Below, in pieces: positions 8,656 through 17,534 of a stretch of DNA of 64,000 nt. The stretch is from contig NZ_VWWP01000014.1 of assembly GCF_011752975.1 (NCBI RefSeq), positions 1-64,000 on the forward strand, written 5' to 3'. The translations under genes and the position numbers were made by a program. How positions within the stretch are numbered: the stretch's first letter is position 1; each line of letters starts with the position of its first letter. The stretch is from Chryseobacterium sp. Tr-659. GTDB lineage: Bacteria; Bacteroidota; Bacteroidia; Flavobacteriales; Weeksellaceae. Below the pieces are notes generated by a model, which made no database searches, was not told the DNA's origin, and saw nothing but the letters and a program-made list of their open reading frames with translations.

Positions 8656-9675
8656 ATGATCAGAATAGTATTTATTTTCAGTTGTACTCTGTTAACCTTA
8701 TTTTCCTGTAAGAAATCGGAAAAGGATATTGTGATCGATTATTATAATAAAGGAAGGTTTAACGGAGTTCTTCTTATTGTAAAAGAAGGAAAAGTGGTTT
8801 GTGATACGGCATTGGGCTTTAAAAATTTTGAAAAGAAAATCCCTTTAACGAAAAATACGCCCTTCTGTATTGCTTCTATTTCCAAACCTTTTACTGCTTT
8901 AGGAATTATGCTTCTCCAGCAAGAGCATCTGCTTTCATATGATGATAGAGCAAGCCGTTATGTTCCGGATCTCCCGGCCTATGCGCAACATATTACTGTA
9001 CGGCAGCTGCTTACCCATACTTCCGGTCTGGCAGATTATGAAAACGTCCTGATTCAGAACCGTAAGATTACCAATGATGATGTTCTCAACTTCCTGAAAA
9101 AGCAATCGGGATTAAGATTTCCTTCCGGAAACCGATTTGAATACAGTAACAGCGGTTACACGATATTGGGACGTATTATAGAAACTTTATCCGGACAATC
9201 ATATGGCAAATTCATGCAAAGCAGAGTCTTCATCCCTTTAAAAATGGAACATTCCTTTGTGTACGATTCCGAAACTGTTCCTCCTTCCGATAGGGCTGAA
9301 GGTTATGATATGAATAAAAAGCCGGATGATTATTATCTGCTGACTATTGGTGACGGCAGTATTTATTCTACGACATGGGATCTCTACAAATTTGATCAGG
9401 CATTAAAAAAACATCAATTATTGAATGAGGAGAATTCTAAAATAATGTATGAATTGCCCATTTTAAAAGATGGTAAAAGAAGTGAATATGCTTTCGGATG
9501 GTATGTTTCTGAGGGTACAACAATGCATACGGGAGGAATTGACGGTTTCAGATGTGTTATGTGGCGGGATCTGAGGGATAACAGCTGTATTATTGCATTA
9601 ACAAACCAGGGAGATGCTTTTCCAGTATATCAATTTCTGAACGCGGAAAAAAAGGCATTATTGAGGAATAAATAG
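8656..9675 (+). CDS. Serine hydrolase, beta-lactamase/class C-like lipoprotein
   Basis: A 339-aa protein with a lipoprotein signal (lipobox LFSC, Cys18). It has all three active-site motifs of the class C beta-lactamase/DD-peptidase fold: SISK with the nucleophile Ser74 and Lys77, YSN at 163-165, and HTGG at 291-294 in place of KTG. The HTHTSGLADYE block near 121 is typical of esterase or peptidase members of this superfamily. Such proteins hydrolyse esters, D-amino peptides or beta-lactams; sequence alone cannot decide which. It lies on the plus strand between the Crp regulator and the MBL stump, breaking what is normally one sulfur locus. Confidence 0.9.
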   Translation: MIRIVFIFSCTLLTLFSCKKSEKDIVIDYYNKGRFNGVLLIVKEGKVVCDTALGFKNFEKKIPLTKNTPFCIASISKPFTALGIMLLQQEHLLSYDDRASRYVPDLPAYAQHITVRQLLTHTSGLADYENVLIQNRKITNDDVLNFLKKQSGLRFPSGNRFEYSNSGYTILGRIIETLSGQSYGKFMQSRVFIPLKMEHSFVYDSETVPPSDRAEGYDMNKKPDDYYLLTIGDGSIYSTTWDLYKFDQALKKHQLLNEENSKIMYELPILKDGKRSEYAFGWYVSEGTTMHTGGIDGFRCVMWRDLRDNSCIIALTNQGDAFPVYQFLNAEKKALLRNK

Positions 9676-9792
9676 ATTGCTTCATCTTTAGTTCGCGATG
9701 ATTATCTTAACCACACGTAAAAATTCTTTGAGTTTTCGCCACCTCTCCAAAGAGCGGAATGTGAGTGTTTATTATTTACGTGTAGGAAAATA

Positions 9793-10431
9793 CTACTTAT
9801 CTGTAGTTTTCAGGAGAACGATCTTATTTCTGCCGAGTTTCAGTCTTCCTTCTTCTTCTAGTTGTTTGAGAAGTCTGGACACTACAACCCTGGCAGTTCC
9901 TAATTCATTGGCAAGTTGTTCATGAGTAGTATTGATGGTATCGGAGTGCGTAAACTCCGATTTTTTTTGAAGAAGATTCAGGAGTCTTTCATCCACTTTT
10001 TTGAAAGCAATAGCATTAATGATATCCAGTAGTTCTTCAAACCGTTTATGATAAAGCCGGAAAATATAATCCAGCCACTCGGGATGTTCTTTGATAAATA
10101 AAGAGACTTTATCTACCGGAAGAAAAAGGATTTCCGCATCTTCTTCTACTTCGGCTTTTACGATACTTTTCTCATTATGCATTCCGCCCAGAAAGGACAT
10201 GATGCAGCTTTCTCCTGCTTTGATGTAATACAACAGTATTTCTCTTCCGTCTTCTTCGGTTCTGATCACTCTGATCATTCCTTTCATCACAATAGGAATG
10301 GAACGGATAGAGGCGTTTTCATCCAGGATAATATCACCTTCACTGTAATTTTTCGTTATTCCATTTTGGTATAGCTTTTCTACAAGGTCCGGTGAGAAAG
10401 CAAATTCTGAAGCAAGGATGGTATTCTGCAT
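9793..10431 (-). CDS. Crp/Fnr-family transcriptional regulator of the sulfur locus
   Basis: A 212-aa regulator with a cyclic-nucleotide-binding-like domain (about 15-135) and a C-terminal winged helix with HTH at about 169-195 (HEQLANELGTARVVVSRL). A single cysteine lies in the beta-roll loop (GESCIMSFLGG, Cys76); Bacteroidota relatives with this GESC motif usually sit next to MBL-fold and YeeE/YedE genes, so it may sense reactive sulfur. That role is inference. It starts 19 bp downstream of the GH20 gene stop on the same strand, and could be partly read from that gene. Its usual targets are now about 1.3 kb further downstream, beyond the beta-lactamase-like gene. Confidence 0.9.
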   Translation of the reverse strand: MQNTILASEFAFSPDLVEKLYQNGITKNYSEGDIILDENASIRSIPIVMKGMIRVIRTEEDGREILLYYIKAGESCIMSFLGGMHNEKSIVKAEVEEDAEILFLPVDKVSLFIKEHPEWLDYIFRLYHKRFEELLDIINAIAFKKVDERLLNLLQKKSEFTHSDTINTTHEQLANELGTARVVVSRLLKQLEEEGRLKLGRNKIVLLKTTDK

Positions 10432-10450
10432 GTTGTAAAGTTCTGCATTG

Positions 10451-12700
10451 CTAATTTACGCCAATTTCATCAACAAATAGCCATGCTTTTGAGTCTGCTC
10501 CGGGATTTCCTGCCGGAATGATTCCTGCATTTTCAATTATCACTTTAAGGTATTTTGTGTTTTGGGATCCTACATTCACTGTAATTTTTCCTTTCGCATT
10601 CTGGATATCCTCTTTTCCAAGCTCTTTAATCAACTTAAAATTTTTGTTATCATCTGAAACGAAAATCTTTGCTGATTTTGCAAGATGAATCCAACTTCCC
10701 TTATTTTCCAGCGTATTGAAATAAACCTCTGAGAAACCTGTTTTGTTTCCGAAATCTATCACAGCTACTACATCTTTTCCCTGAAATCCTAACCAGGTTT
10801 TTCCCAATTGTCTTGAGTTTCCGATAATCCCGTCCACTAGTGTAAAAGCTCCCCCGAAAGAATAGTTTTCACTTGGCTGCTGCTCCAGGCTGATCTTTTT
10901 CCCTGTTGTTTTTGAAACGGTGAATTCCTGTGTAGAGACTGCACTTTTCAGCTGCCCATCTTCAAAATAAGCAGATTTAATTGTTAAAGAATTTGGAATT
11001 GAAACCGGATTCTGATAGGTTTTAGAATTTATGGTAGGGACTGTTCCGTCTAATGTATATCTGATTCCGTTTGAGTTTTGAGAGGTTGAAAGTTCGTAGG
11101 CAATTCCGTTGTTCGCTGGAATTACTTTTCCGGAAATATTATAAATACTTTTCGCGTAGTTTACATTCATTTGATCCAAAACTTTGAATTGACTGATCAC
11201 CCTGTTTTCAAATTCTTTATAATTTTTAGGGTCTGATGTTCCCCACCCCACTTCAGAAAGAGCCATCAGTCTTGGGAAAATCATATATTGTACATGTTTA
11301 AAATCCAGAATATATTCAGTCCATAAATTGGCCTGAACTCCCATGATATATTTTGCCTGTTCTGCATTCAGTTCGGAAGGAATAGGATTATAAGAGTATA
11401 CTTTATCCAGCGGTGTAAATCCTCCGAAAGCATTCGGCTCCGACTGAGGGTCACCCTGATAATGATCGAAATAGCAATATGCTCCTGGAGTCATGACAGC
11501 AAAATGTTTTGACTTTGCCGCCTCAATCCCTCCGTTTACGCCTGTCCAGCTCATTACAGCTGCATTGGGAGCCAACCCTCCTTCGAGGATCTCGTCCCAG
11601 CCGATGATTTTGCGTCCTTTACTGTTCACATATTTTTCAATTCTATGGATAAAATAGCTCTGCAGACCGTGTTCATCTTTTAAATTATTCTTTTTAATCA
11701 ATTCCTGACAATGTGCACATTCTTTCCATCTGGTTTTCGGGCATTCATCACCGCCGATATGGATATATTGGGACGGAAACAACTTTATTACCTCATCCAG
11801 AACATTTTCCAGAAATTTGAATGTTTCATCTTTCGGGCAGAAAACATCATCGAAAACACCCCATTTCGTTGCTGCTTCAAAAGGTCCTTTTGTACAGGCA
11901 AGTTCAGGATAAGCGGACAATGCTGCTAATGCATGCCCCGGCATTTCTATCTCCGGAACAACCGTAATATGTCTGTCCTGAGCGTACTTTACCACCTCCT
12001 TAATTTGCTCCTGCGTATAAAAGTAAGGTCCATAAGGCTTTCCGTCGAAAGTATTGTCAACATAAGCCCCAATCATAGATTCTTTACGTTTTGAACCGAT
12101 TTGTGTCAGTTTCGGATATTTTTTAATTTCTATTCTCCATCCCTGGTCATCGGTCAAATGCCAATGAAATGTATTCAATTTATACATTGCGAGATAATCG
12201 ATATACTGCTTAACTTCTTCTACTGTAAAGAAATGACGGCAAACATCCAAATGCATTCCTCGCCATGCAAATTTTGGCTGATCTTCAATTTTCATCGCCG
12301 GAATGTTCTTGCTGTCTTTATATTGTTCAATGATTTGAATTAATGTCTGAAGTGCAAGAAAATACCCTTGTCTGGTATACGACTGAATGTGAATTTGTTT
12401 CGGAGAAATTTCAAGGATATAAGATTCTTCTTTTCCCTCCGAAATTTTTGGCAGCTGTGAATAGATCAGCTGGGCATCTATTTTTTTTGAGGTCTTAAAC
12501 TTTGTAATTGATGGCAAACGCTTTTTGAAATATTCTGTTTCCTGTTTAGGAAGGCTCTCGTCCAATTTAAAGTTTTCAGGGATTATAAACTCCCCTGTTA
12601 AGGCTTCAACTTTTTGAGGATAAGGAATCAAATTCAATTTATTCTGAGCTAAAATTATATTTGAAAGTAATACTAAAAATACAAAAAAGGTTCGTACCAT
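10451..12700 (-). CDS. Beta-N-acetylhexosaminidase, GH20, secreted
   Basis: A 749-aa exo-hydrolase that removes terminal GlcNAc/GalNAc from glycans or chitin oligomers. Domains in order: signal peptide (1-18), GH20b N-terminal domain (about 22-140), GH20 TIM barrel (about 143-495) with the catalytic pair Asp318-Glu319 in HIGGDE, a chitobiase-type C-terminal segment (YTLDGTVPT near 547), and an F5/8-type carbohydrate-binding domain at the end. No T9SS sorting domain is present, so it is probably periplasmic or surface-bound by another route. The divergent gene is the DUF4197 gene. With the glycosylasparaginase it fits glycoprotein breakdown. Confidence 0.96.
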   Translation of the reverse strand: MVRTFFVFLVLLSNIILAQNKLNLIPYPQKVEALTGEFIIPENFKLDESLPKQETEYFKKRLPSITKFKTSKKIDAQLIYSQLPKISEGKEESYILEISPKQIHIQSYTRQGYFLALQTLIQIIEQYKDSKNIPAMKIEDQPKFAWRGMHLDVCRHFFTVEEVKQYIDYLAMYKLNTFHWHLTDDQGWRIEIKKYPKLTQIGSKRKESMIGAYVDNTFDGKPYGPYFYTQEQIKEVVKYAQDRHITVVPEIEMPGHALAALSAYPELACTKGPFEAATKWGVFDDVFCPKDETFKFLENVLDEVIKLFPSQYIHIGGDECPKTRWKECAHCQELIKKNNLKDEHGLQSYFIHRIEKYVNSKGRKIIGWDEILEGGLAPNAAVMSWTGVNGGIEAAKSKHFAVMTPGAYCYFDHYQGDPQSEPNAFGGFTPLDKVYSYNPIPSELNAEQAKYIMGVQANLWTEYILDFKHVQYMIFPRLMALSEVGWGTSDPKNYKEFENRVISQFKVLDQMNVNYAKSIYNISGKVIPANNGIAYELSTSQNSNGIRYTLDGTVPTINSKTYQNPVSIPNSLTIKSAYFEDGQLKSAVSTQEFTVSKTTGKKISLEQQPSENYSFGGAFTLVDGIIGNSRQLGKTWLGFQGKDVVAVIDFGNKTGFSEVYFNTLENKGSWIHLAKSAKIFVSDDNKNFKLIKELGKEDIQNAKGKITVNVGSQNTKYLKVIIENAGIIPAGNPGADSKAWLFVDEIGVN

Positions 12701-12886
12701 TGGATGCGGTTAAGGTTTTAGCTAAGATAATTATTTTTCAAAAACTGATGACTTATTTTAAGCATAAAGTTACATTAGTTATATTTTCGCAAAGTTTAGG
12801 AGTAATTCTCTTTCGCGGTAAGATAACCATATTCCTCGAAGTATTTCTATATTCATTTTAAAACTATGGTTTGCTTTTTGATAAGT

Positions 12887-12920
12887 ATAGACGACTTAAA
12901 AAAAATAACGTTTAAATTTG
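12887..12920 (+). promoter_or_regulatory. Bacteroidota-type promoter of the DUF4197 gene
   Basis: A -7 box TAAATTTG lies at 12913-12920 and a TTTG element at 12887-12890, spacing 22 bp, matching the TTTG/TAnnTTTG consensus. The ATG is 12 bp past the -7 box, so the leader is very short. Confidence 0.6.
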
Positions 12921-12932
12921 TAAAAAAATACG

Positions 12933-13754
12933 ATGAAAAAAAATATTTTTCTGGCAGCCGGACTTTTCTTTTCTATTTCAACCCAGGCACAGCTTCTGGA
13001 TATGATAAAATCTACTGTTAAAGATAAAACAGGAGTAGATCTGAACGTTCCGGTGAAAACTAATGGTACTGCAGCACCAAAGACAACAACTACAACCGCT
13101 CCTTCAACTGCTGCCAATAGCTCGCCGGTAAATCTTGGAAATCTTACATCAACACAAATTTCTTCAGGACTAAAGGAGGCATTAAATATCGGAGTTACGG
13201 ATGGTGTAAAAAAACTGGCTGTTACAGATGGATTTTTCAGGAATGAGGCAGTGAAAATCCTGATGCCCGAAAAGCTAAGAAAAATTGATACTACATTACG
13301 CTCCATCGGAATGGGAAGCCTTGCTGATGAAGGAGTAAAACTTTTGAACAGAGCTGCTGAAGATGCCGTAACCGAAGCTGCTCCTATTTTCACTAAAGCT
13401 ATTACTTCTATGACCATCACTGATGCTAAAAATATTTTATTAGGCAGTGATAATGCAGCAACAAGCTATCTTCAGACCAAAACCCAAAGCCAGTTATTCA
13501 GTGCTTTTCAGCCTAAAGTAAAGGCTTCATTAGGAAAAGTAGGTGCTGATGCGGTATGGAAAAACCTGATCTCAAAGTATAATACATTTACAGGCCAGGC
13601 TGTCACAACAGATCTTAATGAATATGTAACCACAGAAACCATCAACGGTGTTTTCAAAATGGTTGCAGATAAAGAGAGCGGGATCAGAAACACTCCGGCT
13701 ATGAGGACTACCAATATTCTGCAGAAGGTTTTCGGAGCACAGGATAATAAATAA
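12933..13754 (+). CDS. DUF4197 domain-containing secreted protein
   Basis: A 273-aa protein with a signal peptide (1-19, ending TQAQ), a Thr/Pro-rich linker (about 46-66, PKTTTTTAPST), and a DUF4197 domain from about residue 70 to 270, recognisable by GLKEALNIGV, FRNEAVKILMPE and the closing TTETINGVFKMVADKE. The domain is all-helical; its function is not known. It probably lives in the periplasm. The gene stands alone and ends in a strong bidirectional terminator facing the CoA-transferase B gene. Confidence 0.9.
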   Translation: MKKNIFLAAGLFFSISTQAQLLDMIKSTVKDKTGVDLNVPVKTNGTAAPKTTTTTAPSTAANSSPVNLGNLTSTQISSGLKEALNIGVTDGVKKLAVTDGFFRNEAVKILMPEKLRKIDTTLRSIGMGSLADEGVKLLNRAAEDAVTEAAPIFTKAITSMTITDAKNILLGSDNAATSYLQTKTQSQLFSAFQPKVKASLGKVGADAVWKNLISKYNTFTGQAVTTDLNEYVTTETINGVFKMVADKESGIRNTPAMRTTNILQKVFGAQDNK

Positions 13755-13797
13755 GAGTTATATATCAGCTTACAAACCAGCTGTTAAATATATCACC

Positions 13798-13840
13798 TAT
13801 ACAAGTTTCGGCCTCACTTTGTGAGGCCGAAACTTGTATA
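13798..13840. terminator. Bidirectional terminator between DUF4197 and scoB
   Basis: A perfect 20-bp stem (TATACAAGTTTCGGCCTCAC and its complement) with a TTT loop lies between two convergent genes. It is far stronger than a minimal terminator and serves both strands. Confidence 0.9.
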
Positions 13841-13859
13841 TTGTAATCAGATTAAAATC

Positions 13860-14513
13860 TTAGAATTGCATTTCAGGAATTTCTCCTTCTATAATGAGAT
13901 CAGCTTCTGTAGCTTTGATGATATCTTCTACTGAAACTCCCGGTGCTCTTTCCACCAGTTTGAATCCTGCCGGAGTTACATCCAGAACAGCTAATTCAGT
14001 AACCACTTTTTTCACACAATTTACACCTGTTAAAGGAAGTGTACATTTTTTAAGGATTTTGCTTTCCCCTGCTTTGTTTACATGCATCATGGCTACGATA
14101 ATATTTTCGGCAGAAGCTACCAAGTCCATGGCTCCTCCCATTCCTTTTACCATTTTTCCGGGAATTTTCCAGTTGGCGATATCTCCGTTTTCTGAAACTT
14201 CCATAGCCCCCAGGATAGTAAGGTCTACTTTCTGACCACGGATCATTCCGAAGCTGAAAGCAGAATCGAAGAATGAACCTCCTTCTAAAATAGTAATGGT
14301 TTGTTTTCCGGCATTGATGATATCGGCATCTTCTTCACCTTCAAAAGGGAAAGGTCCCATCCCCAAAACTCCGTTCTCACTCTGGAATTCTACGGAAATA
14401 CCTTCCGGAACATAGTTGGCAACCAAAGTAGGAATCCCAATTCCCAGGTTTACATAATAACGATCTTTCAGTTCTTTTGAAATTCTTTTGGCAATTTGTT
14501 CTTTTGTAAGCAT
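13860..14513 (-). CDS. scoB: 3-oxoacid CoA-transferase subunit B
   Basis: A 217-aa beta subunit of a succinyl-CoA:3-ketoacid CoA-transferase. The catalytic glutamate is Glu46 in SENGVLG; GIGIPTLV (24-31) and the GGSFFDSAFSFGMIRGG-like block (78-93) are typical. With subunit A it moves CoA between succinyl-CoA and acetoacetate or related acids in ketone-body or branched-chain breakdown. The A subunit gene is on the same strand but 2 kb upstream, separated by an ABC exporter gene on the opposite strand; normally the two are adjacent. The B gene must therefore have its own promoter in the 14514-14635 divergent region. Confidence 0.95.
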   Translation of the reverse strand: MLTKEQIAKRISKELKDRYYVNLGIGIPTLVANYVPEGISVEFQSENGVLGMGPFPFEGEEDADIINAGKQTITILEGGSFFDSAFSFGMIRGQKVDLTILGAMEVSENGDIANWKIPGKMVKGMGGAMDLVASAENIIVAMMHVNKAGESKILKKCTLPLTGVNCVKKVVTELAVLDVTPAGFKLVERAPGVSVEDIIKATEADLIIEGEIPEMQF

Positions 14514-14635
14514 AATAAAAACTTAGACTGCAATTTAATTATTTTCAGTTGAATACAAAAGGGCTTTGTTCTGCTTAATAATTAACACTGTTAGTTAAAA
14601 TAATATCTGTAATTTAGCTTAATTATTTTAACAGA

Positions 14636-16438
14636 ATGAAAATACTTTTTAGATATCTTAAACCTTATCAGTGGTTAATTGTTATTTCTTTACTTTTAGC
14701 GACTATTAATCAGGTTTTTTCTTTATTTGCACCGGCTATTACAGGAAATATACTGGACCAGCTGGTAACTCATCCTAATTTCTTTGACAAGGAAAAACTC
14801 TTACCCAGAAATCTGCATGAATATTTATACGGAAGCCCGGTTTATCATGGTGCTTTTTATTTTTTAGGATTGCTAATCGGAACAGCAATGGTAAGCAGAA
14901 TAGCCAAAGCTTTTCAGGATTATGTAGTAAGTGTGATTACGCAGAAGTTCGGAGCCAAAATATTTACAGATGGTCTGAAACATTCAATGGCACTCCCTTA
15001 TCAGGAATTTGAAGATCAAAGAAGTGGTGAAACCTTATCCATCTTAACGAAAGTAAGGGAAGACACAGTTAAATTCATCACGAATTTCATCAATATTTTC
15101 TTTGGAATTTTAGTCAGTATTATATTTGTTTCCGTGTACGCAATCCGCCTGCACTGGTCGATTATGCCGGTATATATCTGCGGGATATTTCTGATTGCGT
15201 TTGTCACCAATTTATTGAGCAAGAGAATCAAAACCATTCAGAAGAACATCGTTTCTGAAACAACGGCTTTAGCAGGAAGCACAACTGAAAGTTTAAGAAA
15301 TATAGAAATTGTAAAAAGTTTAGGATTAACCAACCAGGAAGTTATCCGTCTCAATAATAATACGTATAAGATCTTAGGACTGGAGCTCAGAAAGGTTAAA
15401 AGTATCCGTTCATTAAGTTTCATTCAGGGAACTATGGTTAATTTTCTTCAACAGATGATTACTCTTACCCTTTTATATTTAATCTTTAAGAATATTGTAA
15501 CTCCGGGGCAATATCTGTCTCTTATGTTTTACGGGTTTTTTATTTTCGGGCCCATGCAGGAGATCGGGAATATTATTATTTCTTACCGTGAAGCAGAAGC
15601 ATCTCTCCTTAATTTCGATCGCTTAATGAAAAAAGAAGTGGAAGAAAAGCCGCTTCATCCGAAACAGATCGGGGCTATTGAAGAGCTGGAGTTTAAACAT
15701 GTTTCTTTTAAACATCAATCAGCTCAGTATAAGGCTTTGAACAATATTTCTTTTGATCTTAAAAATGGAGAAACCATTGCTTTTGTGGGACCGAGCGGTT
15801 CTGGAAAAAGTACATTGGTAAAATTACTGGTAGGGCTTTACAGACCTCAGGAAGGTAATATTTTTTATAATGGTATCAATGGAAAAGAATTTGATTTTGA
15901 TGAACTGAGGAACCAGATTGGCTTTGTAACTCAGGATACTCAGCTTTTTGCCGGAACCATCAAAGAAAATCTTCTTTTTGTAAACCCTCATGCCACGGAA
16001 CAGGAATTAGCTCTTGCTTTACAGAAATCGAGCTGTACAGCATTGCTTGAAAGAGCTGAAAAAGGAATAGAAACCGTAATCGGTGAAGGAGGATTAAAAC
16101 TGAGTGGTGGTGAAAAGCAGAGAATTGCCATTGCGCGGGCACTTTTAAGAAAACCTCACCTGCTTATTTTTGATGAAGCTACCTCTGCGCTGGACAGTAT
16201 TACTGAGGAAGAGATCACTTCCACCATCAAAGACATTTCTAAAGAAAGAGAACAGATTACGGTTCTGATTGCCCACCGTTTAAGCACAATCATGCATGCG
16301 GATAAAATATACGTCCTTGAACGCGGACAAGTTATAGAAACAGGATCCCACGATAATTTAATTTCTGAAAAAGGATTATACTATGCGATGTGGCGGCAAC
16401 AGATCGGGGAAAGAAAAACACTTACTCCCCAAACATAA
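14636..16438 (+). CDS. ABC transporter, fused permease and ATPase (exporter)
   Basis: A 600-aa type IV ABC half-transporter. The membrane domain (about 1-330) has six helices. The ATPase domain shows Walker A GPSGSGKST (385-393), Q-loop VTQDTQ (431-436), signature LSGGEKQR (489-496), Walker B LLIFDE (509-514) and the switch His in AHRLST. It should form a homodimer and export a lipid, drug or peptide; nothing shows which. It lies alone on the plus strand between scoB and scoA and ends in a terminator shared with scoA. Confidence 0.95.
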   Translation: MKILFRYLKPYQWLIVISLLLATINQVFSLFAPAITGNILDQLVTHPNFFDKEKLLPRNLHEYLYGSPVYHGAFYFLGLLIGTAMVSRIAKAFQDYVVSVITQKFGAKIFTDGLKHSMALPYQEFEDQRSGETLSILTKVREDTVKFITNFINIFFGILVSIIFVSVYAIRLHWSIMPVYICGIFLIAFVTNLLSKRIKTIQKNIVSETTALAGSTTESLRNIEIVKSLGLTNQEVIRLNNNTYKILGLELRKVKSIRSLSFIQGTMVNFLQQMITLTLLYLIFKNIVTPGQYLSLMFYGFFIFGPMQEIGNIIISYREAEASLLNFDRLMKKEVEEKPLHPKQIGAIEELEFKHVSFKHQSAQYKALNNISFDLKNGETIAFVGPSGSGKSTLVKLLVGLYRPQEGNIFYNGINGKEFDFDELRNQIGFVTQDTQLFAGTIKENLLFVNPHATEQELALALQKSSCTALLERAEKGIETVIGEGGLKLSGGEKQRIAIARALLRKPHLLIFDEATSALDSITEEEITSTIKDISKEREQITVLIAHRLSTIMHADKIYVLERGQVIETGSHDNLISEKGLYYAMWRQQIGERKTLTPQT

Positions 16439-16442
16439 AAAT

Positions 16443-16475
16443 AAAGCGCTGAATGTATTTTCAGCGCTTTTATTT
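16443..16475. terminator. Bidirectional terminator between ABC exporter and scoA
   Basis: An 11-bp perfect stem (AAAGCGCTGAA / TTCAGCGCTTT) with a 6-nt loop sits 5 bp past the ABC gene stop, with T-rich flanks usable in both directions. Confidence 0.85.
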
Positions 16476-16487
16476 TATTATTTGAAC

Positions 16488-17189
16488 TTATTCTTTAGTT
16501 CTTACTGTTCTCTGCTCAATTCTCTTTTCGAATTTGTCTCCCTGGAAAATTCTCTGGATCATGATTCCCGGAATATGGATCTCATTTGGATCTAACTGCC
16601 CCGGTTCAACCAATTCTTCTACTTCGGCAATCGTGATTTTTGCTGCACCTGCCATGGGATGGTTAAAATTTCTTGCAGATCCTTTAAAAATAAGATTCCC
16701 TGCATGATCACCTTTCCAGGCTTTTACAATAGAAAAATCTGCATCATAAGCATGTTCAAGAATATGTGGTTTTCCTTTGAATTCTTTTACTTCTTTTCCT
16801 TCTGCTATTTCAGTTCCGTATCCTGCCGGAGTATAAAAAGCAGGAATTCCAGCCTGTGCCGCCCTGCATTTTTCAGCTAAAGTCCCTTGTGGTGTAAGCT
16901 CTACGTCTAATTCGCCTGAAAGCATTTGTCTTTCAAATTCTGCATTTTCTCCTACATAAGAAGAGATCATCTTTTTGATCTGTCTTTTATGAAGCAGTAA
17001 ACCCAATCCGAAATCATCTACTCCCGCATTGTTAGAAATACAGGTAAGATCTTTCACATCGCTTTCTACTAAAGCATTAATTGAATTTTCAGGAATACCG
17101 CAAAGTCCAAATCCGCCAAGCATCAGTGTCATTCCATCTTTAATTCCTTCGATGGCTTCCTTTGCATTTTTTACTCTTTTATCTATCAT
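16488..17189 (-). CDS. scoA: 3-oxoacid CoA-transferase subunit A
   Basis: A 233-aa alpha subunit of the CoA-transferase. The N-terminal glycine-rich block [16 protein letters not shown] (about 22-37) and later [14 protein letters not shown] (about 168-181) are typical. It pairs with ScoB encoded at 13860-14513. Both subunits read leftward, with an opposite-strand ABC exporter gene between them, so they cannot be a simple operon unless the transcript runs antisense through the ABC gene and its terminator. Stop is 50 bp from the converging ABC gene stop. Confidence 0.95.
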   Translation of the reverse strand: MIDKRVKNAKEAIEGIKDGMTLMLGGFGLCGIPENSINALVESDVKDLTCISNNAGVDDFGLGLLLHKRQIKKMISSYVGENAEFERQMLSGELDVELTPQGTLAEKCRAAQAGIPAFYTPAGYGTEIAEGKEVKEFKGKPHILEHAYDADFSIVKAWKGDHAGNLIFKGSARNFNHPMAGAAKITIAEVEELVEPGQLDPNEIHIPGIMIQRIFQGDKFEKRIEQRTVRTKE

Positions 17190-17482
17190 GAAATATTAGA
17201 TTTTTCTGTTGGCTAAATTTAATAAATTTTCTCAAATATCCGATGCCCGGAAATAATCTGAAAAATTCTGTTATTTCTTATTGTGACTATTTTTAATATT
17301 TAAATCGATAACATCAAACATATATTAAAAAAACAAACGATCCGGTTCATTTTTTACTATACTTCTCATCTTTTACATTCAGAAATATGAATTAGTAACA
17401 CGAGCTTCCACAGATCAGCATGCAAATCTGAGAGAATTTTATACCACGCTGATTTTGCGGATTATGTAGGTTAATTATACTA
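17190..17482. other. Intergenic region upstream of scoA
   Basis: This AT-rich stretch presumably holds the scoA promoter near 17200-17300. No ORF, RNA gene or repeat could be supported. The part around 17440-17475 (CACGCTGATTTTGCGGATTA) resembles a sequence I recall as common between genes in this group, but I cannot verify it. Confidence 0.4.
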
Positions 17483-17512
17483 AAGCAGGCTGCCATTTCT
17501 GACAGCCTGCTT
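17483..17512 (-). terminator. Terminator after the T9SS phosphatase gene
   Basis: A 10-bp perfect stem (AAGCAGGCTG / CAGCCTGCTT) with a 10-nt loop lies 22 bp past the stop of the minus-strand phosphatase gene. Confidence 0.75.
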
Positions 17513-17534
17513 ATTCTTATTAGGTATTTACTTC

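Noticed and set aside
12896-13420. 174-codon minus-strand ORF over the DUF4197 gene
   Set aside because: It is a shadow of the DUF4197 frame; its hydrophobic Val/Ser-rich sequence is typical of antisense frames.
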